A DNA stretch of 5,993 nucleotides, taken from an uncultured Brevundimonas sp. (lineage in GTDB: Bacteria > Pseudomonadota > Alphaproteobacteria > Caulobacterales > Caulobacteraceae). Shown here piece after piece: positions 1 to 5,700 of this stretch. Where the stretch lies: positions 1 to 5,993 of the forward strand of contig CAMPGL010000130.1 of the NCBI GenBank assembly GCA_946885435.1. The letters run 5' to 3'. The notes under the pieces were generated by a model. It saw only the letters and a list, made by a program, of their open reading frames with translations. It did no database searches and was not told where the DNA came from. Position 1 is the stretch's first letter; the number at the start of each line of letters is the position of its first letter. A program made the position numbers and the translations under genes.

Positions 1-803
1 CCGTAGGAGATCGCCCGGTTGGCCGGGATGGTCCAGGGCGTGGTCGTCCAGATGACGATCGCGGGCGTGGCCGACTGGAAGGACAGCAGGTCGTCCGGAT
101 GGTCGTCGGTCATGCCGGTGACCGGGAACTTCACCCACACCGTCGGCGAGACGTGGTCGTGATACTCGATCTCGGCCTCGGCCAGGGCCGTGCGCTCCAC
201 GGGGCTCCACATCACCGGCTTGGAGCCGCGATAGAGCTGGCCAGAATTCTTGAACTTGTAGAACTCCCGCACGATCGCCGCTTCGGTGGCGAAATCCATG
301 GTGGCGTAGCGGTTGGCCCAGTCGCCGGTGACGCCCAGGCGCTTGAACTGCTCCTTCTGCACGTCGATCCAGCCGGCGGCGTACTCGCGGCAGGCGGCGC
401 GGAAGGCCGACTTGGAGACCTCGTCCTTGCGCTTGCCCTGGCTGCGGAACTTCTCCTCGATCTTCCACTCGATCGGCAGGCCGTGGCAGTCCCACCCGGG
501 CACGTAGTCGACGTCGTAGCCAAGCAGGAACCGGCTGCGGACCACGAAGTCCTTCAGCGTCTTGTTCAGCGCATGGCCGATGTGGATGTCGCCGTTCGCA
601 TAGGGCGGGCCGTCGTGCAGCACATAGAGCGGCGCGCCCTCGGCCTGACGCTGGGCGCGGAGCTTGCCGTACAGATCGCCCCACTGTTCGAGGATCAGCG
701 GCTCCTTCTGGGGCAGGCCGCCGCGCATCGGAAAGGGCGTCTCCGGCAGGAAGACCGTGTCGCGATAGTCGCGGGCAGTGGAAGCAGTGGCGGCGTCGGC
801 CAT
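1..803 (-). CDS. ileS: Isoleucyl-tRNA synthetase, N-terminal part (cut by window edge)
   Basis: Cytoplasmic class Ia aminoacyl-tRNA synthetase that charges tRNA-Ile with isoleucine. Only the first 267 codons are present; the reading frame is open to base 1, so the rest lies left of the window. The protein begins [20 protein letters not shown]. The ATP-binding HIGH motif is at residues 74-77 (codons at 584-573), inside the typical IleS context [14 protein letters not shown]. It is followed by [14 protein letters not shown], also typical of IleS. Near the window edge, [15 protein letters not shown] is the threonine-rich start of the CP1 editing domain, which hydrolyses mischarged Val-tRNA-Ile. 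The KMSKS loop and the anticodon-binding domain are outside. The ATG at 803 fits the usual start of the family. The ribosome-binding site is weak (a GA-rich stretch just upstream, no clean GGAGG). The gene is divergent from the DUF3828-like gene. Identity is near certain; the exact start slightly less so. Confidence 0.97.
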   Translation of the reverse strand, partial: MADAATASTARDYRDTVFLPETPFPMRGGLPQKEPLILEQWGDLYGKLRAQRQAEGAPLYVLHDGPPYANGDIHIGHALNKTLKDFVVRSRFLLGYDVDYVPGWDCHGLPIEWKIEEKFRSQGKRKDEVSKSAFRAACREYAAGWIDVQKEQFKRLGVTGDWANRYATMDFATEAAIVREFYKFKNSGQLYRGSKPVMWSPVERTALAEAEIEYHDHVSPTVWVKFPVTGMTDDHPDDLLSFQSATPAIVIWTTTPWTIPANRAISY

Positions 804-923
804 GAGGGACTCGTTCTCGTCGTCTGTGATCGTTCGCAGCTGATTTTCGACCCCGGCGCGAGCGGCGGGCGGCCCCGCGGCTTACGCCGGGCGGCTAATC
901 GAAATCGGGCGAACGGCGCGAAC

Positions 924-933
924 GGTCATGACC
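924..933. repeat. Perfect 10-bp palindrome GGTCATGACC
   Basis: A perfect inverted repeat that overlaps the end of the second GCGAACGG direct repeat by two bases. Its left part, AACGGTCA, recurs at 973-980. This is a possible operator half-site arrangement between the divergent genes; which regulator would bind it is unknown. Confidence 0.35.
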
Positions 934-947
934 TGAGGCTCTAGCAG

Positions 948-961
948 AGGCCGCGCGGCCT
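948..961. repeat. Perfect 14-bp palindrome in the ileS/DUF3828 gap
   Basis: AGGCCGCGCGGCCT reads identically on both strands. It has no loop, so it is more like a dimeric protein-binding site than a terminator, and no T-run follows on either side. In such GC-rich DNA, GC-only palindromes also arise by chance, so function is uncertain. Confidence 0.4.
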
Positions 962-1019
962 GCACAGTCAGCAACGGTCAGATGCCGGCCCTGCCGAACG
1001 CTGTAATGTCGCCGCGCCG

Positions 1020-1028
1020 AAGGGAGGG
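1020..1028 (+). promoter_or_regulatory. Strong ribosome-binding site of the DUF3828-like gene
   Basis: AAGGGAGGG lies 5 nt before the ATG at 1034. The frame has a stop at 1004-1006 and no other start codon of quality in between, so this site fixes the start. Confidence 0.8.
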
Positions 1029-1033
1029 CGTCG

Positions 1034-1603
1034 ATGCTGCTGGAACTGCTTTTCGCCGCCACGCTGTCCGGCCAGGACGTCTACACCCAGGAGGAATGCC
1101 TCCATAGGTACGAAGAAGAGGGTGTGGTCGAGCCGTGGGATGCGGCGGGGTGCCTCGTCAGCTGGATCTATTCGGCGGAGACGCACGCGGCGCTGGACCC
1201 CTTCGGTCGCGACATGGAGACGGTGTTCAGTCGCGACGCCATCGCCGCCATCGAGGCGGCGCGGGCCCGCTGGCCTGGCGATGGATTGACGCCCGGCCTC
1301 GACGCGGATCCCTTCTGCGACTGCCAGGATCCTGAAGGCCTGTTTCTCATCCTCCAGATCACGCGCGAGGAGTCGCCGACGCGGGTGACCAGCGGGGTCG
1401 CCTTCGCCTTCAAGCCCGAAGACGTGACCGAGGAAGAATTCGTCCAGCTCCTCATCGGTGAGAACGCGCCTCCGGTCACCCAGCGCCTGGTCATCCTCGT
1501 GCTGGAGGACCGTGGCTGGCGCGTCGACGACATCAGCGACGGCGAGGGCTATTTCTTCCGTGCGTCGCTGGCGCTGCCCGCGGACTCGACCCCCGCCCCC
1601 TAG
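1034..1603 (+). CDS. Exported or envelope protein resembling DUF3828 family
   Basis: A 189-residue protein of unknown biochemical function. It starts with a short hydrophobic stretch (residues 2-13, LLELLFAATLSG) that could be a minimal signal peptide or anchor, although it lacks the usual positive residues at the front. The central part has a DPFG...VFSRDAIAAIEAAR segment (about 55-77), then DADPFCDCQD (90-99). The C-terminal part has alternating strands ending in DRGWRVDDI (159-167). The D-P-x-C-x-C-Q-D box and the closing GWR.DDI are features I associate with the DUF3828 group of exported alphaproteobacterial proteins; this rests on remembered family patterns and was not searched. Cysteines at 22, 40, 95 and 97 could form disulfides if exported. 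A strong ribosome-binding site and an in-frame stop just upstream support the start. It is the first of three co-directional genes and ends 41 nt before the S46 peptidase. I know of no catalytic residues. Confidence 0.75.
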   Translation: MLLELLFAATLSGQDVYTQEECLHRYEEEGVVEPWDAAGCLVSWIYSAETHAALDPFGRDMETVFSRDAIAAIEAARARWPGDGLTPGLDADPFCDCQDPEGLFLILQITREESPTRVTSGVAFAFKPEDVTEEEFVQLLIGENAPPVTQRLVILVLEDRGWRVDDISDGEGYFFRASLALPADSTPAP

Positions 1604-1610
1604 CCCGTTA

Positions 1611-1638
1611 CGACTTTCTCCGACCCTACAAGTCGGAG
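1611..1638 (+). promoter_or_regulatory. Hairpin that would mask the S46 gene's ribosome-binding site
   Basis: CTCCGAC (1618-1624) and GTCGGAG (1632-1638) form a perfect 7-bp stem with a 7-nt loop. The 3' arm contains the only Shine-Dalgarno-like sequence, GGAG at 1635-1638, 6 nt before the ATG at 1645. A second 5' arm, CGACTT (1611-1616), is perfectly complementary to AAGTCG (1630-1635), so two alternative pairings compete for the same 3' arm. No T-run follows, which argues against a terminator. A role in limiting translation of the peptidase or in coupling it to the upstream gene is inference. Confidence 0.5.
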
Positions 1639-1644
1639 TTCCCC

Positions 1645-3711
1645 ATGCGCCTGAAGTCGATCGCCGCGTCCGCCCTCGTCCTCGCCTTCGCCGCTTCGCC
1701 GCCCGCCGCCGAGGAGGGGATGTGGACCTACGACAACTTCCCGATCGCGCGCGTGAACCAGACCTATGGCGCGAACATCGACCAGGCCTGGCTGGACCGC
1801 GTCCGGGCGGCGTCGATCCGGCTGTCGACCGGCTGCTCGGCCTCGATCGTGTCCGACGAGGGGCTGGTCCTGACCAACAACCACTGCGTCGAAAGCTGCG
1901 TCCAGAACCTGTCGACGGCGGACAACCAGTACGCCCAGACCGGCTTCCTGCCCGCGTCGCGCGACGAGGAGCTGCGCTGCCAGGGGATGCAGGCGGAGGT
2001 GCTGATCAGCATCGAGGACGTCACCGGACGGGTCCGCGCCGCCGGCGAGGGGCTGGAAGGCCGGGCCTTCACCCAGGCGCGGGACGCCATGATGGCCGCC
2101 ATCGAGACCGAGGCCTGCGCGGGCCGCACGGAGCTGCGCTGCCAGGTCGTGAGCCTGTACCGCGGCGGCCAGTTCAAGCTCTACACCTATGAGAAGTACG
2201 AGGACGTCCGCCTGGCCTTCGCGCCGGAGGAGGCCGCCGGCAGCTTCGGCGGCGACCTGGACAACTTCAACTTCCCGCGCTTCTCGCTCGACGCCGCCTT
2301 CCTGCGCCTCTACTCCGACGGCCGGCCGATGCAGACGCCGACCCACCTCGGCTGGGACGCCGGGCCGCCGCAGGCGGGCGAACTGGTGGTTGTGTCCGGC
2401 AGCCCGGGGTCGACCCAGCGCCTGCTGACCATGGAACAGCTGGAGACGGTGCGCGACGTCGTCCTGCCGCTGGACCAGCTGACCCGGTCTGAGCTGCGCG
2501 GCCGGCTGATCCGCTACGCCGCCGAGGGCGAGGAGCAGGCCTTCATCGCCGGCTCGACCCTGTCGGGCGTGGAGAACAGCTACAAGCGCGGCCGCGGACA
2601 GGCCCGCGCCCTGATCGACACCGAGTTCATGGCGGGCCGCGCCGCAGCCGAGCAAGAGCTGCGCGACCGCGTCGCCGCCGATCCGGCCCTGGCCGAGCGC
2701 ATCGGCGACCCGTGGGGCGAGATCGCCGCCCTGCAGGACGACTACGCCGAGCTCTATCCGGCGTACTTCTTCCTCGAGGGCCGGGCGGGCGGCGGGTCGC
2801 AGCTCTATTCCTGGGCGCGGACCCTGGTGCGCGCGGCGCGCGAGCGGGAACGTCCGGCGGCCGAGCGCCTGCCGGAATATTCCGACAGCCGGCTGGGCCT
2901 GCTTCGCGCCCAGACGGTGGCCGCCAATCCCACCTATCCCGAGCTGAACGAGATCCAGCTGGAGTGGTGGCTGTCCAAGACCCGCGAAATCCTCACCGTC
3001 GACGATCCGCGTATCCGGCCCCTGCTGGGCGACGAGAGCCCCGAAGGTCTGGCCGAGCGCCTGATCGCCGGAACGACACTGGCCGATCCGGCGGTCCGCG
3101 AGGCGCTGTGGGACGGCGGCCTGGCGGCCGTCGAGGCCTCGGACGATCCGCTCATCCGCTTCGTCCTGGCCACCGAGAGCCTGGGCCGCGAGGCCCGGGC
3201 GGAGTGGGAGGAGCGGGTCGAGGGCCCGACCGACCGCGCAGCCGAGCGCCTGGCCGAGGCCCGCTTCGCCGTCTACGGCGACAGCCTCTATCCCGATGCG
3301 ACCCGCACCCCGCGCCTGACCTTCGGCCGCGTCGAGGGCTGGACGTACGACGGCCGCACGGTCGAGCCCTTCACCACCTTCGGCGGCCTGTTCGACCGGG
3401 CAACCGGCGCCCATCCCTTCGAGGTGGCGCCCCGCTGGCGCGCGGCCCGCGACGAGCTGGACATGGACACCCGCTTCAACATGGCCGTCTCGACCGACAC
3501 CATCGGCGGCAACTCGGGCTCCCCGGCCATCAACGCCGACGGCGAGGTGATCGGGGCGAACTTCGACTCGACCTTCCTGGGTCAGAGAAACGCCTTCGGC
3601 TACGACCCCAACGTCAACCGCAGCGTCATCGTCACCGCCCAGGCCATCACCGCGGCGCTGCGTGACGTCTATGGCATGGACCGCATCGCCGACGAGCTGG
3701 AAGGCCGCTAG
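1645..3711 (+). CDS. S46 family serine peptidase (dipeptidyl-peptidase 7/11-like), exported
   Basis: A 688-residue predicted periplasmic serine peptidase, close to the usual S46 length of about 700. S46 enzymes remove dipeptides from the free N-terminus of peptides. A signal peptide (MRLKSIAASALVLAFAA..., cleavage around 18-22) is followed by EEGMWTYDNFP, the typical S46 beginning. The chymotrypsin-like triad is visible: His80 in LTNNHC, Asp206 (or Asp204) in GGDLDNFNFPR, and Ser624 in GGNSGSP. Between them lies the long alpha-helical insertion typical of the family (about 260-560). In characterised enzymes the residue 18 positions after the catalytic Ser sets specificity: Gly in DPP7, Arg in DPP11. 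Here it is Ser642, so hydrophobic versus acidic preference cannot be assigned. The Asp motif also has Phe where many members have Trp and His. The start is supported by the signal peptide; its GGAG is inside a hairpin. A Tat-exported hydrolase follows after 82 nt. Family assignment is very safe; substrate is unknown. Confidence 0.95.
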   Translation: MRLKSIAASALVLAFAASPPAAEEGMWTYDNFPIARVNQTYGANIDQAWLDRVRAASIRLSTGCSASIVSDEGLVLTNNHCVESCVQNLSTADNQYAQTGFLPASRDEELRCQGMQAEVLISIEDVTGRVRAAGEGLEGRAFTQARDAMMAAIETEACAGRTELRCQVVSLYRGGQFKLYTYEKYEDVRLAFAPEEAAGSFGGDLDNFNFPRFSLDAAFLRLYSDGRPMQTPTHLGWDAGPPQAGELVVVSGSPGSTQRLLTMEQLETVRDVVLPLDQLTRSELRGRLIRYAAEGEEQAFIAGSTLSGVENSYKRGRGQARALIDTEFMAGRAAAEQELRDRVAADPALAERIGDPWGEIAALQDDYAELYPAYFFLEGRAGGGSQLYSWARTLVRAARERERPAAERLPEYSDSRLGLLRAQTVAANPTYPELNEIQLEWWLSKTREILTVDDPRIRPLLGDESPEGLAERLIAGTTLADPAVREALWDGGLAAVEASDDPLIRFVLATESLGREARAEWEERVEGPTDRAAERLAEARFAVYGDSLYPDATRTPRLTFGRVEGWTYDGRTVEPFTTFGGLFDRATGAHPFEVAPRWRAARDELDMDTRFNMAVSTDTIGGNSGSPAINADGEVIGANFDSTFLGQRNAFGYDPNVNRSVIVTAQAITAALRDVYGMDRIADELEGR

Positions 3712-3793
3712 CCGGCGCGCCTCTGCGGCCGCCCGGCCCATCCTTGCGTATCTGCCGCGCGCGCCGCGGGCGCCGCAGCCTGGAGGAGAAGAT
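3712..3793 (+). promoter_or_regulatory. GC-rich structured leader between peptidase and hydrolase
   Basis: This 82-nt gap can fold: CTGCGGC (3723-3729) pairs with GCCGCAG (3772-3778), enclosing a smaller hairpin CCGCG (3755-3759) with CGCGG (3765-3769). There is no T-run after either stem, so a rho-independent terminator is not supported and read-through from the peptidase gene is likely. The ribosome-binding site of the next gene lies just outside the outer stem. Confidence 0.35.
3782..3788 (+). promoter_or_regulatory. Ribosome-binding site that fixes the hydrolase start
   Basis: GGAGGAG is placed 5 nt before the ATG at 3794. It shows that translation starts there and not at the in-frame ATG at 3662, which lies inside the peptidase gene and would add a 44-residue, low-complexity extension ahead of a clear Tat signal. 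Confidence 0.85.
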
Positions 3794-4678
3794 ATGCCGC
3801 TGGATCACCTGCCGACCCCCGAGGGTCCGAAGACGCTCAACCTCACCCGCCGCACGCTCGGCGGGCTGATGTTCACGGGTTACGCCGCCGCAGCCCTGTC
3901 GGCCAAGGCGCAGCCGGTCGTGACCGACGAAGAGGGCATCGTCACCGATCAGGTCAGCTTCACGGCGGGCGACGCCATCGACTATCCGCCGTCGCTGCCG
4001 GCCTATCTGGCGCGGCCCGACCGTTCGGGCCGGCATCCGGTGGTCATCGTCGTCAACGAGATCTTCGGCCTGCACGCCTACATCCAGGACGTCTGCCGGC
4101 GCCTGGCCAAGCAGGGCTATGTCGCCATGGCGCCGGGCTATTTCGCGCGCGAGGGCGACCCCTCGCTGATGACCGACTTCGCCGACATCATGGCCGTGGT
4201 GCGCGCCACCCCGAACGGCCAGGTCATGGCCGACACCGGCGCGGCCCTGCGCTATCTGGCGGCCACGCCGTTCGCCGATGTCTCGAAGGCCGGGATCACC
4301 GGCTTCTGCTGGGGCGGGACGGTGGTGTGGATGGCCTGCGCGGCCCACGACTTCAAGGCGGGCGCGGCCTGGTACGGCCGCCTCGTGCGTCCGGCGCAGA
4401 ACGCCGAGGCGGACCGGCTCTATCCGAACGAGATCGCCGATCAGCTGCGTTGTCCGGTCCTCGGCCTCTACGCCGAGAACGATCAGGGCATCCCGCTCGA
4501 CAGCGTCGAGACGATGCGCCAGGCGCTGGCGGCCGCGGGCCGGACGGACAGCGAGATCATCGTCTATCCGGGCACGGATCACGGCTTCCACGCCGACTAC
4601 CGGCCCATGTACGACGCCGCGGCCGCCGCCGACGGCTGGGCCCGGATGCTGCGGCTGTTCGGGGAGCGGCTGGCCTAG
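3794..4678 (+). CDS. Tat-exported dienelactone hydrolase family protein
   Basis: A 294-residue alpha/beta hydrolase. The N-terminus carries a twin-arginine signal: TRRTLGG (residues 18-24), then a hydrophobic stretch, with AKA (37-39) as probable cleavage site. Folded export to the periplasm is therefore expected. The mature part begins with a strand-rich region, then HPVVIVVNEIFGLHAYIQDVC, the family's typical E-x-F-G-L segment. The nucleophile is Cys172 in GFCWGG, with acid Asp230 in AENDQG and His263 in GTDHGFH, so the Cys-Asp-His triad of dienelactone hydrolases is intact. The best-known members open dienelactone in chloroaromatic degradation, but many relatives act on other lactones or esters, and no catechol-pathway genes are nearby. 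The true substrate is unknown. It follows the S46 peptidase by 82 nt in the same direction, probably co-transcribed. Its stop codon overlaps that of the converging gene. It could be confused only with other alpha/beta hydrolases, which usually have Ser rather than Cys as nucleophile. Confidence 0.93.
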   Translation: MPLDHLPTPEGPKTLNLTRRTLGGLMFTGYAAAALSAKAQPVVTDEEGIVTDQVSFTAGDAIDYPPSLPAYLARPDRSGRHPVVIVVNEIFGLHAYIQDVCRRLAKQGYVAMAPGYFAREGDPSLMTDFADIMAVVRATPNGQVMADTGAALRYLAATPFADVSKAGITGFCWGGTVVWMACAAHDFKAGAAWYGRLVRPAQNAEADRLYPNEIADQLRCPVLGLYAENDQGIPLDSVETMRQALAAAGRTDSEIIVYPGTDHGFHADYRPMYDAAAAADGWARMLRLFGERLA

Positions 4679-5118
4679 CGGACCGCCGTCATCGTGTACC
4701 AGCACGAGTTGATCGGGCAGTCGTACATGCTGACCCGGATCACATAGCTGCGCCCCGGCACGGGCGTGTGACGGAACGAGGGGGTGGCGTCCACGGCGTT
4801 GTCCTGCGCCACCCAGGTCCGCTCGTAGGCGTCCCAGAGAAACAGGTCGATATCGCTGCAGCCGCCGCAGGTCGCATAGGCCTGGAGCGTCCCGTACCCC
4901 GCCGAAGAGGGCGTGATGGTGAAGTCGGCGTGCTGGCTGGAGGCGAGGATTCCGATCTGGGTCGCCAGGGGCTCGGAGTACCAGGTCCCCCACAGGCGCC
5001 GCTGCATCGAGTCCACCGACTCGGCCAGCAGGTCGAAGCTCGACTGCGCCTGGGCCGCAGAGCCGGCGAAGGCGAGGGCGGCGAACGCGGTCGCGGCGGC
5101 GAAAATCTTCAGGCGCAT
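4675..5118 (-). CDS. Small secreted protein of unknown function, possible PPC-like beta-sandwich
   Basis: A 147-residue protein with a clear Sec signal peptide (MRLKIFAAATAFAALAFAGSAAQAQ, cleavage after AQA at 22-24). I do not recognise a named family. The mature part from about residue 64 looks all-beta: ADFTITP, a GxxDxxLFLWD-like stretch CSDIDLFLWDAYERTWVAQD (87-106), then PGRSYVIRVSMYD (121-133) and WYTMTAV. This order (strand, D-I-D-L-x-L-x-D, V-A-x-D, G-x-x-Y-x-I-x-V) resembles bacterial pre-peptidase C-terminal (PPC) domains, which are non-catalytic modules; that match is by eye. Cysteines 84, 87, 134 and 139 form two close pairs that could be disulfides in the periplasm. The start at 5118 is chosen over an upstream ATG at 5148 because the signal peptide begins there and GGAG (5129-5126) sits 7 nt ahead. 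It is monocistronic as far as the window shows. Confidence 0.8.
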   Translation of the reverse strand: MRLKIFAAATAFAALAFAGSAAQAQSSFDLLAESVDSMQRRLWGTWYSEPLATQIGILASSQHADFTITPSSAGYGTLQAYATCGGCSDIDLFLWDAYERTWVAQDNAVDATPSFRHTPVPGRSYVIRVSMYDCPINSCWYTMTAVR

Positions 5119-5240
5119 GTCCCGGCTCCATGTCGTGAGGGGCATCATGGCACGGTCACGCTTGGCGGCATCTGTCCAATCCTGACGGCGCCGCGCATCC
5201 GGCCCGCGCGCGACGGGCGCGGCTCTGCTAAGGCGAGGAC
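5119..5240. promoter_or_regulatory. Divergent gap between secreted protein and YdcZ-type gene
   Basis: This 122-bp stretch lies between two divergently transcribed genes and should carry promoters for both. A GCTAAGGC (5227-5234) partly resembles the Caulobacter -10 consensus but is too close to the ATG at 5241 and has no matching -35. I see no convincing operator, terminator or RNA gene. Confidence 0.35.
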
Positions 5241-5684
5241 ATGCACCCGCTCCTCGCCATGCTCCTGATCACCCTCGCCGGCGGCGCGACCGCCCTGCAG
5301 GCGCCCATCAACGCTAGGCTGGCGACGGGCGTGGGCTCGGCCGTCAACGCCGCCTTCGTGTCCTTCGCCGTGGGGACCGTGGCGCTGGCCGTCATCGCCC
5401 TGATCGGCCAGACGCGACCGGACTGGGAGGTCACGCGGGCCCTGCCCTGGTACGCCTGGATCGGCGGTCTTTTCGGCGTGATCTTCGTCATCTCGGCGAC
5501 CTGGGGCGTGCCCCGCATCGGCGTGGCCATGACCATCATCCTGATGGTGGCGGGTCAGCTGGCTATCAGCCTGATCCTGGATCACTTCGGCGCCTTCGGC
5601 GCGCCGCGCCAGCCGGTGAACCTCGGCCGCGTGGCCGGCGTAGCCCTGGTGCTCGCGGGCGTCCTTCTGGTCCGGCGCTCGTAA
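5241..5684 (+). CDS. DMT superfamily small membrane protein, YdcZ/DUF606 type
   Basis: A 147-residue inner-membrane protein with about five hydrophobic segments (near 3-20, 32-56, 72-90, 93-113 and 128-145). The first contains the recognisable LQAPINARLA (19-28), the fourth ends with GQLAISLILDHFG (105-117), and the last has GRVAGVALVLAGVLL. These are the hallmarks of the YdcZ (DUF606) family within the drug/metabolite transporter superfamily. Members are about 140-150 residues, so this is full length, and are thought to work as dimers or paired small subunits. The transported substrate is unknown for most of them. AAGG (5230-5233) lies 7 nt and GAGG (5235-5238) 2 nt before the ATG, supporting the start. 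uvrC begins 16 nt after its stop, so the two are probably read together, which says nothing firm about function. Confidence 0.9.
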   Translation: MHPLLAMLLITLAGGATALQAPINARLATGVGSAVNAAFVSFAVGTVALAVIALIGQTRPDWEVTRALPWYAWIGGLFGVIFVISATWGVPRIGVAMTIILMVAGQLAISLILDHFGAFGAPRQPVNLGRVAGVALVLAGVLLVRRS

Positions 5685-5700
5685 GCCTACATAGGCCACG
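5685..5700 (+). promoter_or_regulatory. Short gap before uvrC with small inverted repeat, no clear ribosome-binding site
   Basis: GCCT (5685-5688) and AGGC (5693-5696) form an inverted repeat around ACAT. The only Shine-Dalgarno-like bases are AGG (5693-5695). TACATA (5688-5693) resembles a -10 element and would place a transcript start at or next to the uvrC ATG, but the -35 match (TTCTGG, 5665-5670) is poor. Confidence 0.25.

Larger units (their letters stand above)
804..1033. promoter_or_regulatory. Divergent intergenic region with palindromes and short repeats
   Basis: This 230-bp gap separates the starts of ileS (leftward) and the DUF3828-like gene (rightward), so it must hold both promoters unless ileS is read from further away. 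It contains a direct repeat GCGAACGG (909-916 and 918-925), a perfect 10-bp palindrome GGTCATGACC (924-933), a perfect 14-bp palindrome AGGCCGCGCGGCCT (948-961), and AACGGTCA twice (921-928 and 973-980). On the minus strand GCTAGAGC (945-938) matches seven of eight positions of the Caulobacter housekeeping -10 consensus GCTANAWC, but I see no good -35 at the right distance. No promoter can be assigned firmly. A long open frame crosses this region on the plus strand, but it runs antisense through ileS and is not a gene. Confidence 0.5.

Noticed and set aside
911..923. GAAC repeated as GAAC-N5-GAAC, resembling the alphaproteobacterial LexA box
   Set aside because: The SOS box in this group is GTTC-N7-GTTC; the spacing here is 5, and neither neighbour is a typical SOS gene.
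99..944. A 281-codon plus-strand open frame at the left side
   Set aside because: It lies antisense to the clear ileS coding sequence with HIGH motif and ends in the divergent gap; the product is a compositional shadow.
804..1033. T-box or other tRNA-sensing leader for ileS
   Set aside because: I find no T-box sequence, specifier stem or terminator/antiterminator pair on the minus strand, and T-box leaders are mainly a Gram-positive feature.
1618..1644. The hairpin before the S46 gene as a rho-independent terminator
   Set aside because: No T-run follows the stem (the next bases are TTCCCC), and the stem abuts the start codon of the next co-directional gene.
3712..3721. GC palindrome (GGCGCGCC) after the peptidase stop as a regulatory site
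   Set aside because: An 8-bp GC-only palindrome is expected often by chance at this base composition, and nothing else around it supports a function.
1600..3741. A 713-codon open frame on the minus strand, antisense to the whole S46 gene
   Set aside because: Its protein is rich in Arg, Gly, Ala, Val and Asp with no recognisable motif. It mirrors the codon bias of the plus-strand gene, as happens in very GC-rich DNA, whereas the plus strand encodes a full S46 enzyme with its catalytic triad.
3662..3793. A 44-residue N-terminal extension of the hydrolase from the ATG at 3662
   Set aside because: It overlaps the end of the peptidase gene, is low-complexity, and would place the Tat signal internally; the GGAGGAG before 3794 marks the real start.
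3647..5131. A 494-codon minus-strand open frame across the hydrolase and the secreted-protein gene
   Set aside because: It covers two well-supported genes in other frames, its product is low-complexity and Arg/Gly-rich, and it shows no signal or domain.
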